A DNA stretch of 64,000 nt. It comes from Beroe forskalii. Taxonomy: Eukaryota > Ctenophora > Nuda > Beroida > Beroidae. The notes beneath the pieces are model-generated. The model was not told where the DNA came from and did not search any database. It worked only from the letters and a program-made list of their open reading frames with translations. Numbering within the stretch: the first letter of the stretch is position 1; each line of letters starts with the position of its first letter. The DNA is taken from NCBI GenBank assembly GCA_011033025.1, contig WFMF01000565.1, forward strand, positions 37,722 to 101,721, given 5' to 3'. Shown here one piece after another: positions 23,491 through 35,612 of this stretch. A program made the position numbers and the translations under genes.

Positions 23491-23728
23491 ATTGATATAC
23501 CTCGTGCTCTTACTTCATGTATCCGACAGACGACTAATTTGATTGTCTATATATGACTCAACTTCAGGGTTAGAGTCAAGGCTTTGGGTAAGGTTAGGGT
23601 CAGGGCAGAGAGATAGTAGATACAGTGCTATGCTGTGCGGTGAAATGTCGGGCTCCCAATCAAATAAGTCGTCGCATCTGTCGGATACATGATGATGAAG
23701 TAAGACTAAGAACACGAGGTATATCAAT
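23491..23728. mobile_element. MITE-like inverted repeat, 238 bp
   Basis: ATTGATATACCTCGTGCTCT followed by TACTTCATGTATCCGACAGA pairs with 23728-23660 apart from short indels. The loop holds a TTAGGGTCAGGG-type stretch. Confidence 0.8.
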
Positions 23729-24011
23729 AAGTATAACAATTCGAGTGATAAATCGGTACGGTATGGTCAAGCTTTGCAAAAAATTAAGCTTGACTGTCAT
23801 CTTTGCTTTGCTTTGGTGCTTCGCTTTAATATCTGCCACGTGATCTGAAGTTGTCTCGGTTTTGTGTGACGTCGTTAGACAACGCCAGACAAGTCTCGGT
23901 CTAAAGAATTTAACAAACATGATCAAAACATGTTGTCATGCTGGTCATACCATAATCTTTCGAGTTTGAGAAGCTACAGGTCACGTGACTAGGATTGGAG
24001 GTGAGTTCATG

Positions 24012-26385
24012 AATCCCCCAAATTACTGGCAAATCACTGGCATGTGCCAAAAACGTGCCAAAAATGTGCCGAACTAAAATAGCGAGTGTAGAGGTTCATT
24101 GGACTGTTTAAATGGTCAGATAGGATGGAATAAGGTTACTAGAAGTTGTTTGAATCATTTAGCGGTCGATTTTCAAGAAATGGTGACAAGGTGACACCAA
24201 AATGTCACCGTGACACCAATTTCAGAAATGCTCCAAATTTGTGCGGAGTCGCATGTAAACCGTTCAGATAGTCAAAATAAGTCACTAAAACATCATTCTG
24301 ATTCAAAGTAATCGGTTTAGTCGACCAAAATTTCGATCCAGACATAGCCTGAAAATACAGTGTCACATGGCCTTAATGGCAAAAAATGTGTCAAAACCGA
24401 CCAAAAACCGTGAGTTTGGCCTGAATGGTGATTGATATCTTCTAGTTATGACCCAACTGAGATGCCTGCAAATTTTGGTGCGTCTATCTAGTCCAGAAGT
24501 CTAGATATGGCTCTTGCCACCATTTTCATGACCTCAGAGTATCCCCCAAATTACTGGCACATGTGCCAAAATGTGCCAGAATTAGAAATCAAATTTTCGG
24601 GTTTCTCAACTTGTTCTGATGGTTCTAAATGGTCAGATAGGATAGTACAAGGTCAATAGACATTGTTTGAATCATTTCGCGGTCGATTTTGAAGAAATGG
24701 TGACAAGGTGACACCAAAATATCACCGTGACACCAATTTCAAAAATGCTCCAAATTTGTGCGGAATCGCATGTAAACCGTTCAGATAGTCAAAATAAGTC
24801 ACTAAAACATCATTCTGATTCAAAGTAATCGGTTTAGTCGACCAAAATTTCGATCAGACATAGCCTGAAAATACAGTGTCACATGGCCTTAATGGCAAAA
24901 AATGTGTCAAAACCGACCAAAAACCGTGAGTTTGGCCTGAATGGTGATTGATATCTTCTAGTTATGACCCAACTGAGATGCCTGCAAATTTTGGTGCGTC
25001 TATCTAGTCCAGAAGTCTGAGATATGGCTCTTGCCACCATTTTCATGACCTCAGAGTATCCCCCAAATTACTGGCACATGTGCCAAAATGTGCCAGAATT
25101 AGAAATCAAATTTTCGGGTTTCTCAACTTGTTCTGATGGTTCTAAATGGTCAGATAGGATAGTACAAGGTCAATAGACATTGTTTGAATCATTTCGCGGT
25201 CGATTTTGAAGAAATGGTGACAAGGTGACACCAAAATATCACCGTGACACCAATTTCAAAAATGCTCCAAATTTGTGCGGAATCGCATGTAAACCGTTCA
25301 GATAGTCAAAATAAGTCACTAAAACATCATTCTGATTCAAAGTAATCGGTTTAGTCGACCAAAATTTCGATCCAGACATAGCCTGAAAATACAGTGTCAC
25401 ATGGCCTTAATGGCAAAAAATGTGTCAAAACCGACCAAAAACCGTGAGTTTGGCCTGAATGGTGATTGATATCTTCTAGTTATGACCCAACTGAGATGCC
25501 TGCAAATTTTGGTGCGTCTATCTAGTCCAGAAGTCTAGATATGGCTCTTGCCACCATTTTCATGACCTCAGAGTATCCCCCAAATTACTGGCACATGTGC
25601 CAAAATGTGCCAGAATTAGAAATCAAATTTTCGGGTTTCTCAACTTGTTCTGATGGTTCTAAATGGTCAGATAGGATAGTACAAGGTCAATAGACATTGT
25701 TTGAATCATTTCGCGGTCGATTTTCAAGAAATGGTGACAAGGTGACACCAAAAATGTCACCGTGACACCAATTTCAAAAATGCTCCAAATTTGTTCGGAA
25801 TCGCATGTAAACCGTTCAGATAGTCAAAGTAAGTCACTAAAACATCATTCTGATTCAAAGTAATCGGTTTAGTCGACCAAAATTTCGATCCTGACATAGC
25901 CTGAAAATACAGTGTCACATGGCCTCAATGGCAAAAAAAATGTGTCAAAACCGACCAAAAACCGTGAGTTTGGCCTGAATGGTGATTGATATCTTCTAGT
26001 TATGACCCTACTGAGATGCCTGCAAATTTTGGTGCGTCTATCTAGTCCAGAAGTCTAGATATGGCTCTTGCCACCATTTTCATGACCTCAGAGTATCCCC
26101 AAATTACTGGCACATGTGCCAAAATGTGCCAGAATTAGAAATCAAATTTTCGGGTTTCTCAACTTGTTCTGATGGTTCTAAATGGTCAGATAGGATAGTA
26201 CAAGGTCAATAGACATTGTTTGAATCATTTCGCGGTCGATTTTGAAGAAATGGTGACAAGGTGACACCAAAATGTCACCGTGACACCAATTTCAAAAATG
26301 CTCCAAATTTGTGCGGAATCGCATGTAAACCGTTCAGATAGTCAAAATAAGTCACTAAAACATCATTCTGATTCAAAGTAATCGG
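24012..26385. repeat. 517-bp tandem repeat, 4.6 units
   Basis: The word ATCCCCCAAATTACTGGC starts units at 24012, 24541, 25058, 25575 and 26095 (one C shorter in the last). Units 2-5 are nearly identical, showing recent homogenisation; the first is more diverged. Within each unit GGTGACAAGGTGACACC and CACCGTGACACC form a local inverted motif. Confidence 0.95.
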
Positions 26386-27254
26386 TTAAGATCGGTATGA
26401 TCCAAAGAAGATGCCTTTTAGTGACTTACTTTGACTATCTGAACGGTTTACATGCGATTCCGATCAAATTTAAAGCATTTTTGAAATTGGTGTCACGGTG
26501 ACATTTTGGTGTCACCTGTCACCATTTCTTGAAAATCGACTCAAATGATTCAAACAATGTCTATTGACCTTGTACTATCTATCTGACCATTTAGAGCCAT
26601 CAGAACAAGTTGAGAAACCCGAAAATTTGATTTATAATTCGGCATTTTGGCACATGCCAGTGGGGATACTCTGGTCATGAAAATGGTGGCAGTGCCATAT
26701 CTCGACTTCTGGGCTAGATGGACCCACCAAATTTTGCTGGCATCTTCTTTGGATCATACCTAGAAAATATCAATCACCGTTCAGGCCAAAAACTCCAGAG
26801 GGGGGCGGTCGCCTAGTACTGCGAAATGGCGCAGCCAGTCTCAGTCAGACCGTCTCGTGCAAGCCCCTGTCGTAGCAGATGATCGAGAGTCCCTGCGGGC
26901 TCCCCATCGTCGATCGCTGGTAGGTAGACTGGGTATGGGAGTTGGCTCCCCGTACCCAGTGGGGTCCCTCTGCGGCGGGACTGCTGCTGATGTCCCATGG
27001 CAGCCGGAATGCCCCAGATACAGCCTAGTCCATAGCGGACATAGCACCAAGCGTGCACCAGAGTCCAGATCTGGACTCTGGCCAGACAACCTTGCCATAG
27101 CGGCAATAGTCCCGAGTGGACAACTTCCATATTCCATAACCCCTTGCCATTGCGGCAAAACGGATTGATACCCATCTGATCCACTTAAAACACATAATTC
27201 CCAATAGACATCAACTCACCACATCAAATTGCCACATCAACTCAAAGGTCACAC

Positions 27255-27745
27255 TCAAGGGATCTGAAGCCCCATAGCGGGATACCAGTCCCACCCTTAC
27301 CAAGGGTTCTGAAGCCCCAAGCGGGATACCAGTCCCTCCCTTACCAAGGATCTGAAGCCCCAAGTGGGATACCAATTACCAGTCCTTCCCTTATCAAGGA
27401 TCTGAAGCCCCAAGCGGGATACCAGTCCCTCCCTTACCAAGAATCTGAAGCCCCAAGTGGGATACCAATTACCAGTCCTTCCCTTACCAAGGATCTGAAG
27501 CCCCAAGCGGGATACCAGTCCCACCCTTACCAAGGGTTCTGAAGCCCCAAAAGGGATACCAGTCCCTCCCTTACCAAGAATCTGAAGCCCCAAGTGGGAT
27601 ACTAATTACCAGTCCTTCCCTTACCAAGGATCTGAAGCCCCAAGCGGGATACCAGTCCTTCTCTTATCAAGGATCTGAAGCCCCAAGCAGGATACAAGTC
27701 CATCTCTTATCAAGGGTTCTGAAGCCCCACAGCGGGATACCAGTC
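27255..27745. repeat. 43-bp minisatellite
   Basis: About 11 units of GGATCTGAAGCCCCAAGCGG then GATACCAGTCCCTCCCTTACCAA in pieces, with variants carrying an extra AATTACCA. Adjacent units have no unique spacers. Confidence 0.9.
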
Positions 27746-27755
27746 CCTTAGTCTG

Positions 27756-28480
27756 ACTCTAGCCTCAGTTAAGATGCTTAAAATCCTGAAACTTTTTCGG
27801 GTATATGCTTACAATCTTGACACTTGTCCCACGTTTTTTTTTCTTCAAATACACTCTGTTCTGCTTTCTGAAGCAAATACCAGGCATCGTACGGATATTG
27901 CATCATTAAATACACTTTCTAAAACATATCTTACAATTATTTGAGTACCTAAGACCGCCTTGGAGCCGTCATAAATGCCAAAAAAACAAGCATAAACGTG
28001 TGGAAACCTGACCCTAACAACCTATCAACAATGTCAATTCATCGTCAAGACATACCTATAACAACTTAATGACTGTCCTGGTTAACTCTGGCCTCAGTTA
28101 ATATGCATATGCAATCTTGACACTTTTAGCGCATATGCTTACAATCTTGACACATTTTAAAATACACTTGGTTCCACTTTCTGAGGCGATTACCACACTT
28201 CGTACGGATACTGTATGATTTGATATACCTCCTAGAACATTATATAGCAACATTTGAGTACCTATGACTTACTTGGAACCGTCAGAAACTCCCAATTTGT
28301 GGCATAAAATTGTTTTTCAATTCAATGTCTCTATAATCTATAGTCTATATCTATATCATCATCATCATGAATTTAACCCAGATCTAAATCTGGCCTCAGG
28401 TTATATGCTTACAACCCTCACTCTGTTTCCGTATATGAGTATATTATTGACATTTTACTCCTTTTTGTGGCGGCACCATA
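27756..28480. repeat. About 310-bp tandem repeat, 2.3 units
   Basis: TCTRGCCTCAGTTAATATGC then TTACAATCTTGACAC starts units near 27760, 28083 and 28388. Units 1 and 2 also share CTTCGTACGGATA and TTTGAGTACCTA. Confidence 0.75.
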
Positions 28481-29628
28481 GGGCAGCCTGAGCCTAAAAT
28501 CTCTAAACCTATGTGAGAAGGAACATACATGTCTATAAACCAGAACTGCCTAATTAACAGCAAGAGCAAGAGGGACCAAAACTCCTCCCCCTTTATTTTA
28601 ACACTGTCCCGGAGTTAAGGAGACCTTATATCACTTCTTTGGGGAGTGCCTTGCTTACTCCCATACTAGCATAAAAGGCAGCTGATTTTTGGCATCCTAT
28701 GCAAAAGCCTTACACGCAGAAATAGGACCAAGCAGTCATTCACTAAAGATTTTACCTCCCATTAGTCATATTATAGTGTCAGGACATTATGATCCCCCAT
28801 CCTGCCATGATGTAGTCATGATGACCGTCATGATGTCATTATGGCCATCCCATGGGGACATATCATTCTGTTCTCACTAAGTTTCTCAGCAGGCACCACA
28901 AACTCTGGATTAGATAGCAACCCACCTATCAAGAGATAATTGACATTACAATCAGCTGACCCCGAATCAACAAGTCCCATCCCAGCTCAACAGAGTCGTG
29001 CCACTGAGCGCAGGCGCACATTCATTTTCTAAACTAAATAACACCACACGAAGCAGGAAGGAGATGCCCCTGACGTAGATTGTAGAAAACCAACTCTTCT
29101 GTAATAAAATGAGTAAAAACACACCAAACTATTACAACATATATACATACTACAAACACAAGTTAAAAGCCGGTCCCACCGCTTCTCAACAGAGTAGTGC
29201 CATGGAACATTTTAAAGCACATCACATAAGCAGGATCGGAAGGAGAGGCACACGCAGCACGTGCGCCGGCATATAACTAACTCCTCCGCAACAAACGACG
29301 GTATGAACATACAAACCCAACACACCATACAAATACTCTACAATAACAATAAATCTTAAACCAGCACAACTCGCCATCAGAGCCATAGAAGTCGATGGTT
29401 GTAGGTTAAGGCCCAGGAGGCCACTTACCACAGGGACCAAGGTAGTCAATCTCCGGAGGGGCGCCCCCGACTCAATTGGCATCTGTAAAGATGCCATCAT
29501 CTAGCATCCCAGGTAAGGGGTACTAGTCAAACTAGTAGTGCATGCCAGGTGGGTTCCAGCAGAGCTCTCTGCTATGGAGAGCTGCCAACTCCCCACGCGT
29601 GGCGGGGGAGGCGGACAGTGAACATTGC
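28481..29628. repeat. 3' body of the retroposon with a 200-bp duplication
   Basis: Two degenerate copies near 28975-29165 and 29166-29360 share CTCAACAGAGTMGTGCCA, GCAGGAWSGGAAGGAGA and ACATACWAACMCAAC. No gene seen. Confidence 0.55.
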
Positions 29629-29651
29629 AAAAAAAAAAAGAAAAAAAAAAA

Positions 29652-30460
29652 GGCCAATATCACGAGTTTTTGTCACTTTTGACACATTTTTTGACATTGA
29701 GGCCACGTGACACTGTATTTTCAAGCTATGCCAGGATCGCAATTTTGGTCGACTAAACCGATTACTTTGAATCAGAATGATGTTTTAGTGACTTACTCTG
29801 ACTATCTGAACAGTTTAAATGTGATTCCGAACAAATTTGGAGCTTTTTTTGAAATTGGTGTCACGGTGACATTTTGGTGTCACCGTGTCACCATTTCTTG
29901 AAAATCGACCGAAAAATGATTCAAACAATAACTGTTGACATTGTAATATCCTATCTGACTATTTAGAACCATCAAAACAAGTTGAAAAACCCGAAAATTT
30001 GATTTCTAATTCTGGCACATTTTGGCACATGTGCCAGTAATTTTGGGGGATACTCTGAGGTCATGAAAATGGTGGCAAGTGCCATATCTCGACTTATGGA
30101 CTAGATAGACGCACCAAAATTTGCAGGCATTTCAGTTGGGTCATAACTAGAAGATATCAATCACCATTCAGGCCAAACTCACGGTTTTTGGTCGGTTTTG
30201 ACACATTTTTTGCCATTGAGACCTTGTGACACTGCATTTTCAAGCTATGCCAGGATCGCAATTTTGGTCGACTAAACTGATAATTTTGAATCAGAATGCT
30301 GTTTTAGTGACTTACTTTGACTATCTGAACGGTTTACCTGCGATTGCGAACAAATTTGGAGCATTTTTGAAATTGGTGTCACGGTGTCATTTTGGTGTCA
30401 CCGCGTCACCATTTGTTCTAAATTGGCCACAAAATGGTTCCTACTATGTTTAATGACATT
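29652..30460. repeat. FB3 right arm continuation
   Basis: 1.6 units of the 517-bp repeat in reverse orientation, more diverged than the left arm. Confidence 0.85.
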
Positions 30461-31389
30461 CCCAGCCGGCCAAAAAGCGTTTAAAATACGTTTATTCAAC
30501 GTTTTTTGGGAAACCTTAACGAAACGAAATAACGTTTAATAAACGTTTATTAAACGTTTTTTCGCGTAACGTTTTAAAGCATACATTCGGTTTAAAATTT
30601 ACGTTTCATAAACGTTTCTAGGGAAACGTTTAATAAACGTCAAACAGAAACGGTTATTAAACGGAAAATCACTCGAAAAATAGTTCCTGCGGTTTCGTTT
30701 ATTTATGGTTTATAAATCGTTTTCAAAAAAAACGTTTCTGATTGGTATCCTCGAAACTATAAATAAACCAATTGATTAACCATTTCATCACTAAATTATT
30801 TCTTACTGTCCTAGACCCTAGGACAATCTCGACTTGGACTATCTAGTGAGTCCTCCGTCGACCATGAGTATACAGTATGAGTACACACGTGGTTTTAACA
30901 AAAGTAATAGAACTGGGTTATTAACCACAGTATTTGCCTTGCAAAGTTGCAAGACACAATTTACAGACTGAAGCAGGACGGGGGATATAATTGTAAGGGT
31001 AAAAGGTTTCCTTGTGTTTCTATGATAAGGTTTATTTTTGGTTTATTTTGGTTTATTTTGGTTTATTTTCGTTTATTTCTTATTCATTCGCTATCTATCA
31101 GTTTTTTGTGCGTGTTGATTAAAGCAATTTTCTTATCAACAAATTGCAGCGTATTTGCACAATATAGCACAAGCCTTTGTCCACAGCTGGCACGAGTTCA
31201 CGCCCTGGGCAAGGCGGTAATCCGCGGAAAGATAGAGAGTAGAACCATGTTTAAAATGTTATTTTGCGCCATTTTGAACATCTATAACCAAATCAATTTT
31301 TATCGGATAATGTTTTAAATTGGTAAGTTGCTTATGTTGTTCCTTAAGAATTAGCTATAAAACAATTTTCAGGGCAATCAGGTGTTAAA

Positions 31390-31745
31390 TGCGGCCTCTG
31401 GAAGCCTCTAAAAATTGAGCTGCAAAATGATTAAAATAGGTTTTTGGCGAAAAAACGTTCTGCTGCCGCACTTAGTGATGCTATATATAGTGACCTTTTC
31501 ATGGTGTCCTGTTGCCTGTTAGTAAAAAATCAAAAAATGATGGAAAATAGGAGATGAAATTGTGCTGCACGTGAGTTCACGCGGAAGTTTTGTAGAAATT
31601 AGGGCATTTCATGAAATCAATATATACATGGGATTTTCGACTTGATTTTGTTAAAACAAGTTCAAATACGATTAATGTGCGTGAAATTAGGTTCCAATGC
31701 TACAATTTTTGCACGTGAGTTAGCACGGACGTTTTGTAGAACTTA
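31390..31745. repeat. Dispersed repeat, inverted pair with 20640-20990
   Basis: GCACGTGAGTTCACGCGGAA, GTTTTGTAGAAATTAGGGCA and TTGAGCTGCAAAATG correspond to 20990-20640 reversed. Confidence 0.75.
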
Positions 31746-31906
31746 TTGAAATCGCTACTTTGGATTTATTCAGGCATTAAACGTTACGATATGATGAGTT
31801 ACGTGAACCCAAAGTGTGTTCGGAGGAGTTGCATGGGTTTGAACGGCCTCATCCAATTTTAAGGGAGATAATTCAGCGACGACTCTTTTGCGGTTTTGGA
31901 GCCATA

Positions 31907-32139
31907 GGCGCCCGTAACGTTCGTCGGTCGATCGACTGGAACTGGTCGATCGATCAACTCCATTTGAACGAATGATGTGTTTCACTGGTCCCTAATGACT
32001 TGAATCGTATTTAAATGAGCAATATTTAGTTGTTTTCCTACTAGCTCAAAGATTTTCTATTTAAAACACATCAGTCGATCAAATGAAGTTGATCGATCGA
32101 CCAATTCCGGTCGATCGACCGACGAACGTTACGGGCGCC
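31907..32139. mobile_element. GGCGCCCGTAACGTTCGTCG MITE, 233 bp
   Basis: GGCGCCCGTAACGTTCGTCG then GTCGATCGAC is mirrored exactly at 32139. Inner GATCGATC runs are also palindromic. Flanks are ATA and TTA. Confidence 0.85.
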
Positions 32140-32209
32140 TTATATACTTATAGTTATATAGTGTACAAAGATCACGCATTAAATTCTCACTAGAAAATCT
32201 GCACAGTGT

Positions 32210-32740
32210 GGCGAAGGAAATGGACTTTCAATGCTGTGTTTGGTGAAAAGTGGGAGGAGGTCAACTGTACTGCAAGACGACAGTGATGAAGTTTGACAAG
32301 TCTAGTCTACTCAGTCAAATTTGGTTTTGACAGCTGTCCGCGGTTTTCTTGTCAAGAGAGAGCAAGAGCAGAGTCAGCAGCTGGATCGATTCATCAGTTG
32401 AGGCGGATTCCGATCAAAAATCAGGAAACTCGGTTACAGCAGAGTAAATGTGAGCAATTCAAGAGTGAGTTTGAGGAGTGTCAGTGATGCGGTCAAGCAT
32501 GAGCTGGGGGTATGAAGAAAGAAAAGAGAGCTGAAAGCTGCGGTGAAATTTGCTGAAACACGGCGACTGAAAGTGAAAGAAAGGGCGGTAATAGTAATAA
32601 TACTGTTTGTTCTTGGAAGAGATTACCAGCGAAGTTGTGCGGGGGAAGTGGAGAAGAGCCTGCAGTGGACATATCTGCAACAGAGCGAGCCATCAGTCCG
32701 TGACTGCTATGGGGTGGGAATTTCTAATAACCTGAACAGC
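32210..32740 (+). pseudogene. Decayed LINE-type ORF1, related to the ORF at 6502-7449
   Basis: Read on the plus strand, ATGCTGTGTTTGGTG, TCAACTG, GTGATGAAGTTTGACAAG and finally SVRDCYGVG follow the same order as codons for AVFGVN, VMKCDK and SVRDCYRVG in the intact ORF. Several frameshifts and stops lie between. The match covers roughly residues 17-185 and fades after 32740. As with the intact copy, it lies inside a TIR-bounded element and no RT follows. Confidence 0.7.
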
Positions 32741-33231
32741 CGGATCAAGTTTGATTTTAAAGCCCTTGTGGGTGCTACACATAGGGTTTGTGATAAACAG
32801 GTTTTCGTGAACGAAAATACACATTTAAAAAGTTTACTTTGAGGTTTCTATGGAACGAAACTTCAATCCACAAATTAGCTTTCTGTAAACCATAAATAAA
32901 CGTTCCACATACGTTTATTTATGGTTTTGTAAAAAACGTTATATATAAACCAAAAATAAACGTATCAGAAACGTTTAATTTTGGTTTTATGTAAACGTTT
33001 CTACAGATCCGGCTATTAAACGTATCAAAAACGTTTAGAAATAACGTTTGACGAAAACCAAAATTAAAGCAAAGAAAAACGTTTTTCATTGGTTTATTTT
33101 TGGTTTGGTTTCTTTGTGCCGGCTGGGTTGTTTCATGCTATCTGAACATTTAAAACTATCTTATTGGATAAAATGACCCTTAAACGCACGATCCTATTTT
33201 GGCACATGTGCCAGTAATTTGGGGGATTCAT

Positions 33232-33401
33232 CTACTGTTGGAGGTACGCGCGATAAAATTACTTTATATCAAGGACCAATTCCGCGCACGTACGTACATA
33301 TCTAAAATGAGTACGTAATATGCGCGTCGTAAAAAATCACGCGTAAGTTGGATCAGACCCTTATTTTAAATAAAATTTAAAATTTGAAATAATGGGTCTG
33401 A
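33232..33401. other. Short unique spacer between FB3 and FB5
   Basis: No feature recognised; AT-rich with GCGCGTCG words. Confidence 0.5.
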
Positions 33402-33721
33402 GAGACAACCTTGTCACGTTTTAGGGCACTCAGGGCACAGGGCACTACGTGAGGCATAATCCACGATTTTTGCAAGTTCACCTGAATTCGCCGCGAATTC
33501 GCCGCGAATTCAGGTGAATTCAGATGAAATTGAATTCAGGTGAATTCGCGGCGGAGTTCGCCAAAAAAAATCTTTGGCGGACTCCGCCGGAGTCCGCCGC
33601 GGACTCTGGCGAATTCACCTGAATTCGCCGCGAATACACGCGTATTCGGTGTACTAGTTCGCCAACTTTCCAGTTCACCCAGGCGAACAAGGGCAAAATG
33701 GTACCACAGGAACATGACAAA

Positions 33722-34120
33722 AATTAGCCTCCATTAGCCTCCATGGAGGCTGAGTGGAGGCTGAGTGGAGCTAAGTGGGAGGCTAATTTCAAGTACCAGC
33801 CTCCACGGAGGCTTAGTGGAGGCATGAGGCTAATTTTTGAAAAAATAGCCTCACTGTGGAGGCTATATTAGCCTCCACTAGCCTCCATTAGCCTCCACTA
33901 GCTCCACTCAGCCTCCACTAGCCTCCACTCAGCCTCCCATGGAGGCTAAATTTTATTTAGTTCTCCACTAGCCTCCACTCAGGAGTAGCCTCATTAGCCT
34001 CCACAGAAATTTAAAAAGTCATTTTTGTGGAGGCTAAAGCCTCCATATGGAGGCTAATGGAGGCTAATGGAGGCTGAGTGGAGGCTAAGTGGAGGCTGAG
34101 TGGAGCCTAAATCGGCAAAT
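33722..34120. repeat. G left array, TAGCCTCCACTCAGCCTCCA units
   Basis: Runs of AGGCTGAGTGG and its complement CCACTCAGCCT are interleaved, so local hairpins form. The counterpart is 36655-37260 plus 37640-37860. Confidence 0.85.
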
Positions 34121-34139
34121 GACCACATTGCAAAATCGC

Positions 34140-34495
34140 CGACTCGGCGCCGATCGGCGCCCGTCCGGCGCCGATCAGCGCTGATCGGCGCCGATTGCGC
34201 TGGTCGGCGCCGATCAGCGCCGGCTAGGCGCCGGTGGTACCGCCGATCGGCGCCGATGGAAATCGGCATCTTTTCATCGGCGGTCGCGGGGCGCTGATCG
34301 GCGCCGATCAGCGCCGATCGGCGCCGATCAGCGCCGGCCAGCCCCGATCGGCGCCGACGGCGCCGATCTGCCCCTGATCGGCGCCGATCAGCGCCGATAA
34401 AACACCTGTATAAAGGGAAGCTGTCTGGTGCATTTTATTCCAGATTTCCCGTGATTTTCCCATAGGCGCCGATCGGCGCTGATCGGCGCCGATGG
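34140..34495. repeat. G GATCGGCGCC array
   Basis: GATCGGCGCC and GATCAGCGCC steps with the spacer AAAACACCTGTATAAAGGGA near 34401. That spacer is shared with FB2 and with 40870. A worn counterpart is 36315-36540. Confidence 0.85.
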
Positions 34496-34642
34496 GAATT
34501 TTTAAAAAAATTTCAAGCTTGGACAGGAAAATGAGATATCATAGTTTTATCGCATTTTGACCGACTCAACGATCAGGATTATGTTATGGTTTGTAATTAT
34601 ATATGTTTTATATGCTTGGACGTCATTGTCATACTCATAGAT

Positions 34643-34675
34643 AATGAAGGCTCCCGTTTACATAAGGGAGGCCGA
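34643..34675 (-). repeat. End of a TCTCCCATATAAACG MITE
   Basis: ATAATGAAGGCTCCCGTTTA then CATAAGGGA is the left tip of the 54300-54536 element in reverse. The matching right tip appears in the other G arm near 35735-35765. Confidence 0.6.
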
Positions 34676-35104
34676 CCCAGTAACTAAAATGTAAGTACCT
34701 GATGATAATATTAACGTCGATGATTTCAAAGTTCAAATAAAAAGGCCACAATGGACATAGAACGGAAACACTGTAGTGATGAATGATTTTTGCACGTGTT
34801 GCTTTGCACGTGTAACCATAAATAACAGGTAGTACAAGTAATAGTATTTTTAGATGGAGCCATTTTAGCGTTCACTTTACAGAAAAAACTTTAGGTTAGA
34901 TGGACTTTTAAACAAGCATATCCCGGGCACCTCTCCCGGACTCCGGAACGGACTTCGGCGGACAAAATTTTATTATCTTCCCTATAACTCTCCATACAGA
35001 TCAACAATTTTGAGTTTCTATCCTAAACCTTATTTTGCCCCTAACCATAACCTCAATAATATGAGTTTCAAACCTAACAAATTGCTGACTAATAACAGTC
35101 TTTA

Positions 35105-35612
35105 AGCCCCCAACACTTTTGGGTTAATGAAATTTAGCCTAGGAGGTTTGTGTTTTGGCCCCAACACTTTTTGGGTGAGGGTTTTTGGGTTTTGGGCTGG
35201 GTTTGTGTTTGGGTTTGTGTTTAAGGTTAGGGTGGGTGGGTTTGGTTGGTTTCGGTTGGGGGTTGAGTTTGGTTGGGGTTTTTGAGTTTGGGTTGGGTTC
35301 AGGATAGATTTTGGGTTGGGTTTGTAAGGGTTAACTCAGCCCCAGAGCCATGGCCCAAACTCCCAAACCGTCATCCAATCACCCAAACCTAAGCCTAAAC
35401 AAACCTAAGCCAAACTCTAAACTCCCAAATCAACCCAAACTAAACCCAAACCAAACCTAACCCAAAAGCTAAAAACCCTAGGCGAACCCCAAGCCAAGCC
35501 AAAACCCTGACCCAAACTCAACCCCTAACGGGAACTAGGCCTCACTAACCCAAGCACAAGCCCCAAACACAAACCCCTAGCCCAAATTTGCCTAACCCAA
35601 AAGTGTTGGGGC
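35105..35612. repeat. Core of G: (TTTGGG)n flipping to (CCCAAA)n
   Basis: 35112-35333 is strongly G/T (GGGTTTGTGTTTGGGTTTG, GGGTGGGTGGG). 35350-35600 is the complement type. Flanking words CCCAACACTTTTGGGTTA and TAACCCAAAAGTGTTGGGG confirm the inversion. Confidence 0.85.

Larger units (their letters stand above)
26790..29651 (+). mobile_element. Poly-A-tailed non-coding retroposon with internal tandem arrays
   Basis: It breaks the FB3 right arm within AGGCCAAACTCAC. AGGCCAA stands at 26783-26789 before the GC-rich start and again at 29651-29657 after an A-rich tail (29629-29651, one G). This is what target-primed insertion leaves. The body has a GC-rich head, a 43-bp array (27255-27745), a 310-bp tandem triplet (27756-28480) and a 200-bp duplication (28975-29360). 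No RT frame was found. The open frame at 26857-27168 is open on both strands and not convincing. By layout it resembles composite non-autonomous retroposons. Confidence 0.7.
30461..33127. mobile_element. CCCAGCCGGC TIR element with AAACGTTT subterminal repeats
   Basis: Ends CCCAGCCGGC and GCCGGCTGGG. About 280 bp inside each end consist of degenerate AAACGTTTATTAAACGTTT units, AT-rich and palindromic. The core carries the dispersed block 31390-31745, a 233-bp MITE (31907-32139) and a decayed ORF1 (32210-32740). It interrupts the FB3 right arm. Target duplication is unclear (TT at most). Confidence 0.8.
24009..33231. mobile_element. FB3: foldback element with 517-bp tandem arms
   Basis: The tips are ATGAATCCCCCAAATTACTG and complement at 33212-33231. 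The left arm (24009-26385) is 4.6 tandem units. The right arm begins about 26395 in reverse orientation and continues at 29652-30460 and 33128-33231, being cut by a retroposon (26790-29651) and a TIR element (30461-33127). No target duplication is clear. Confidence 0.85.

Noticed and set aside
26857-27168. 103-codon plus-strand frame, GC-rich
   Set aside because: Equally long frames exist on the opposite strand, an effect of base composition; no recognisable motif.
27255-27745. CRISPR-like regular repeats
   Set aside because: Units abut without unique spacers, and the context is eukaryotic; this is a minisatellite.
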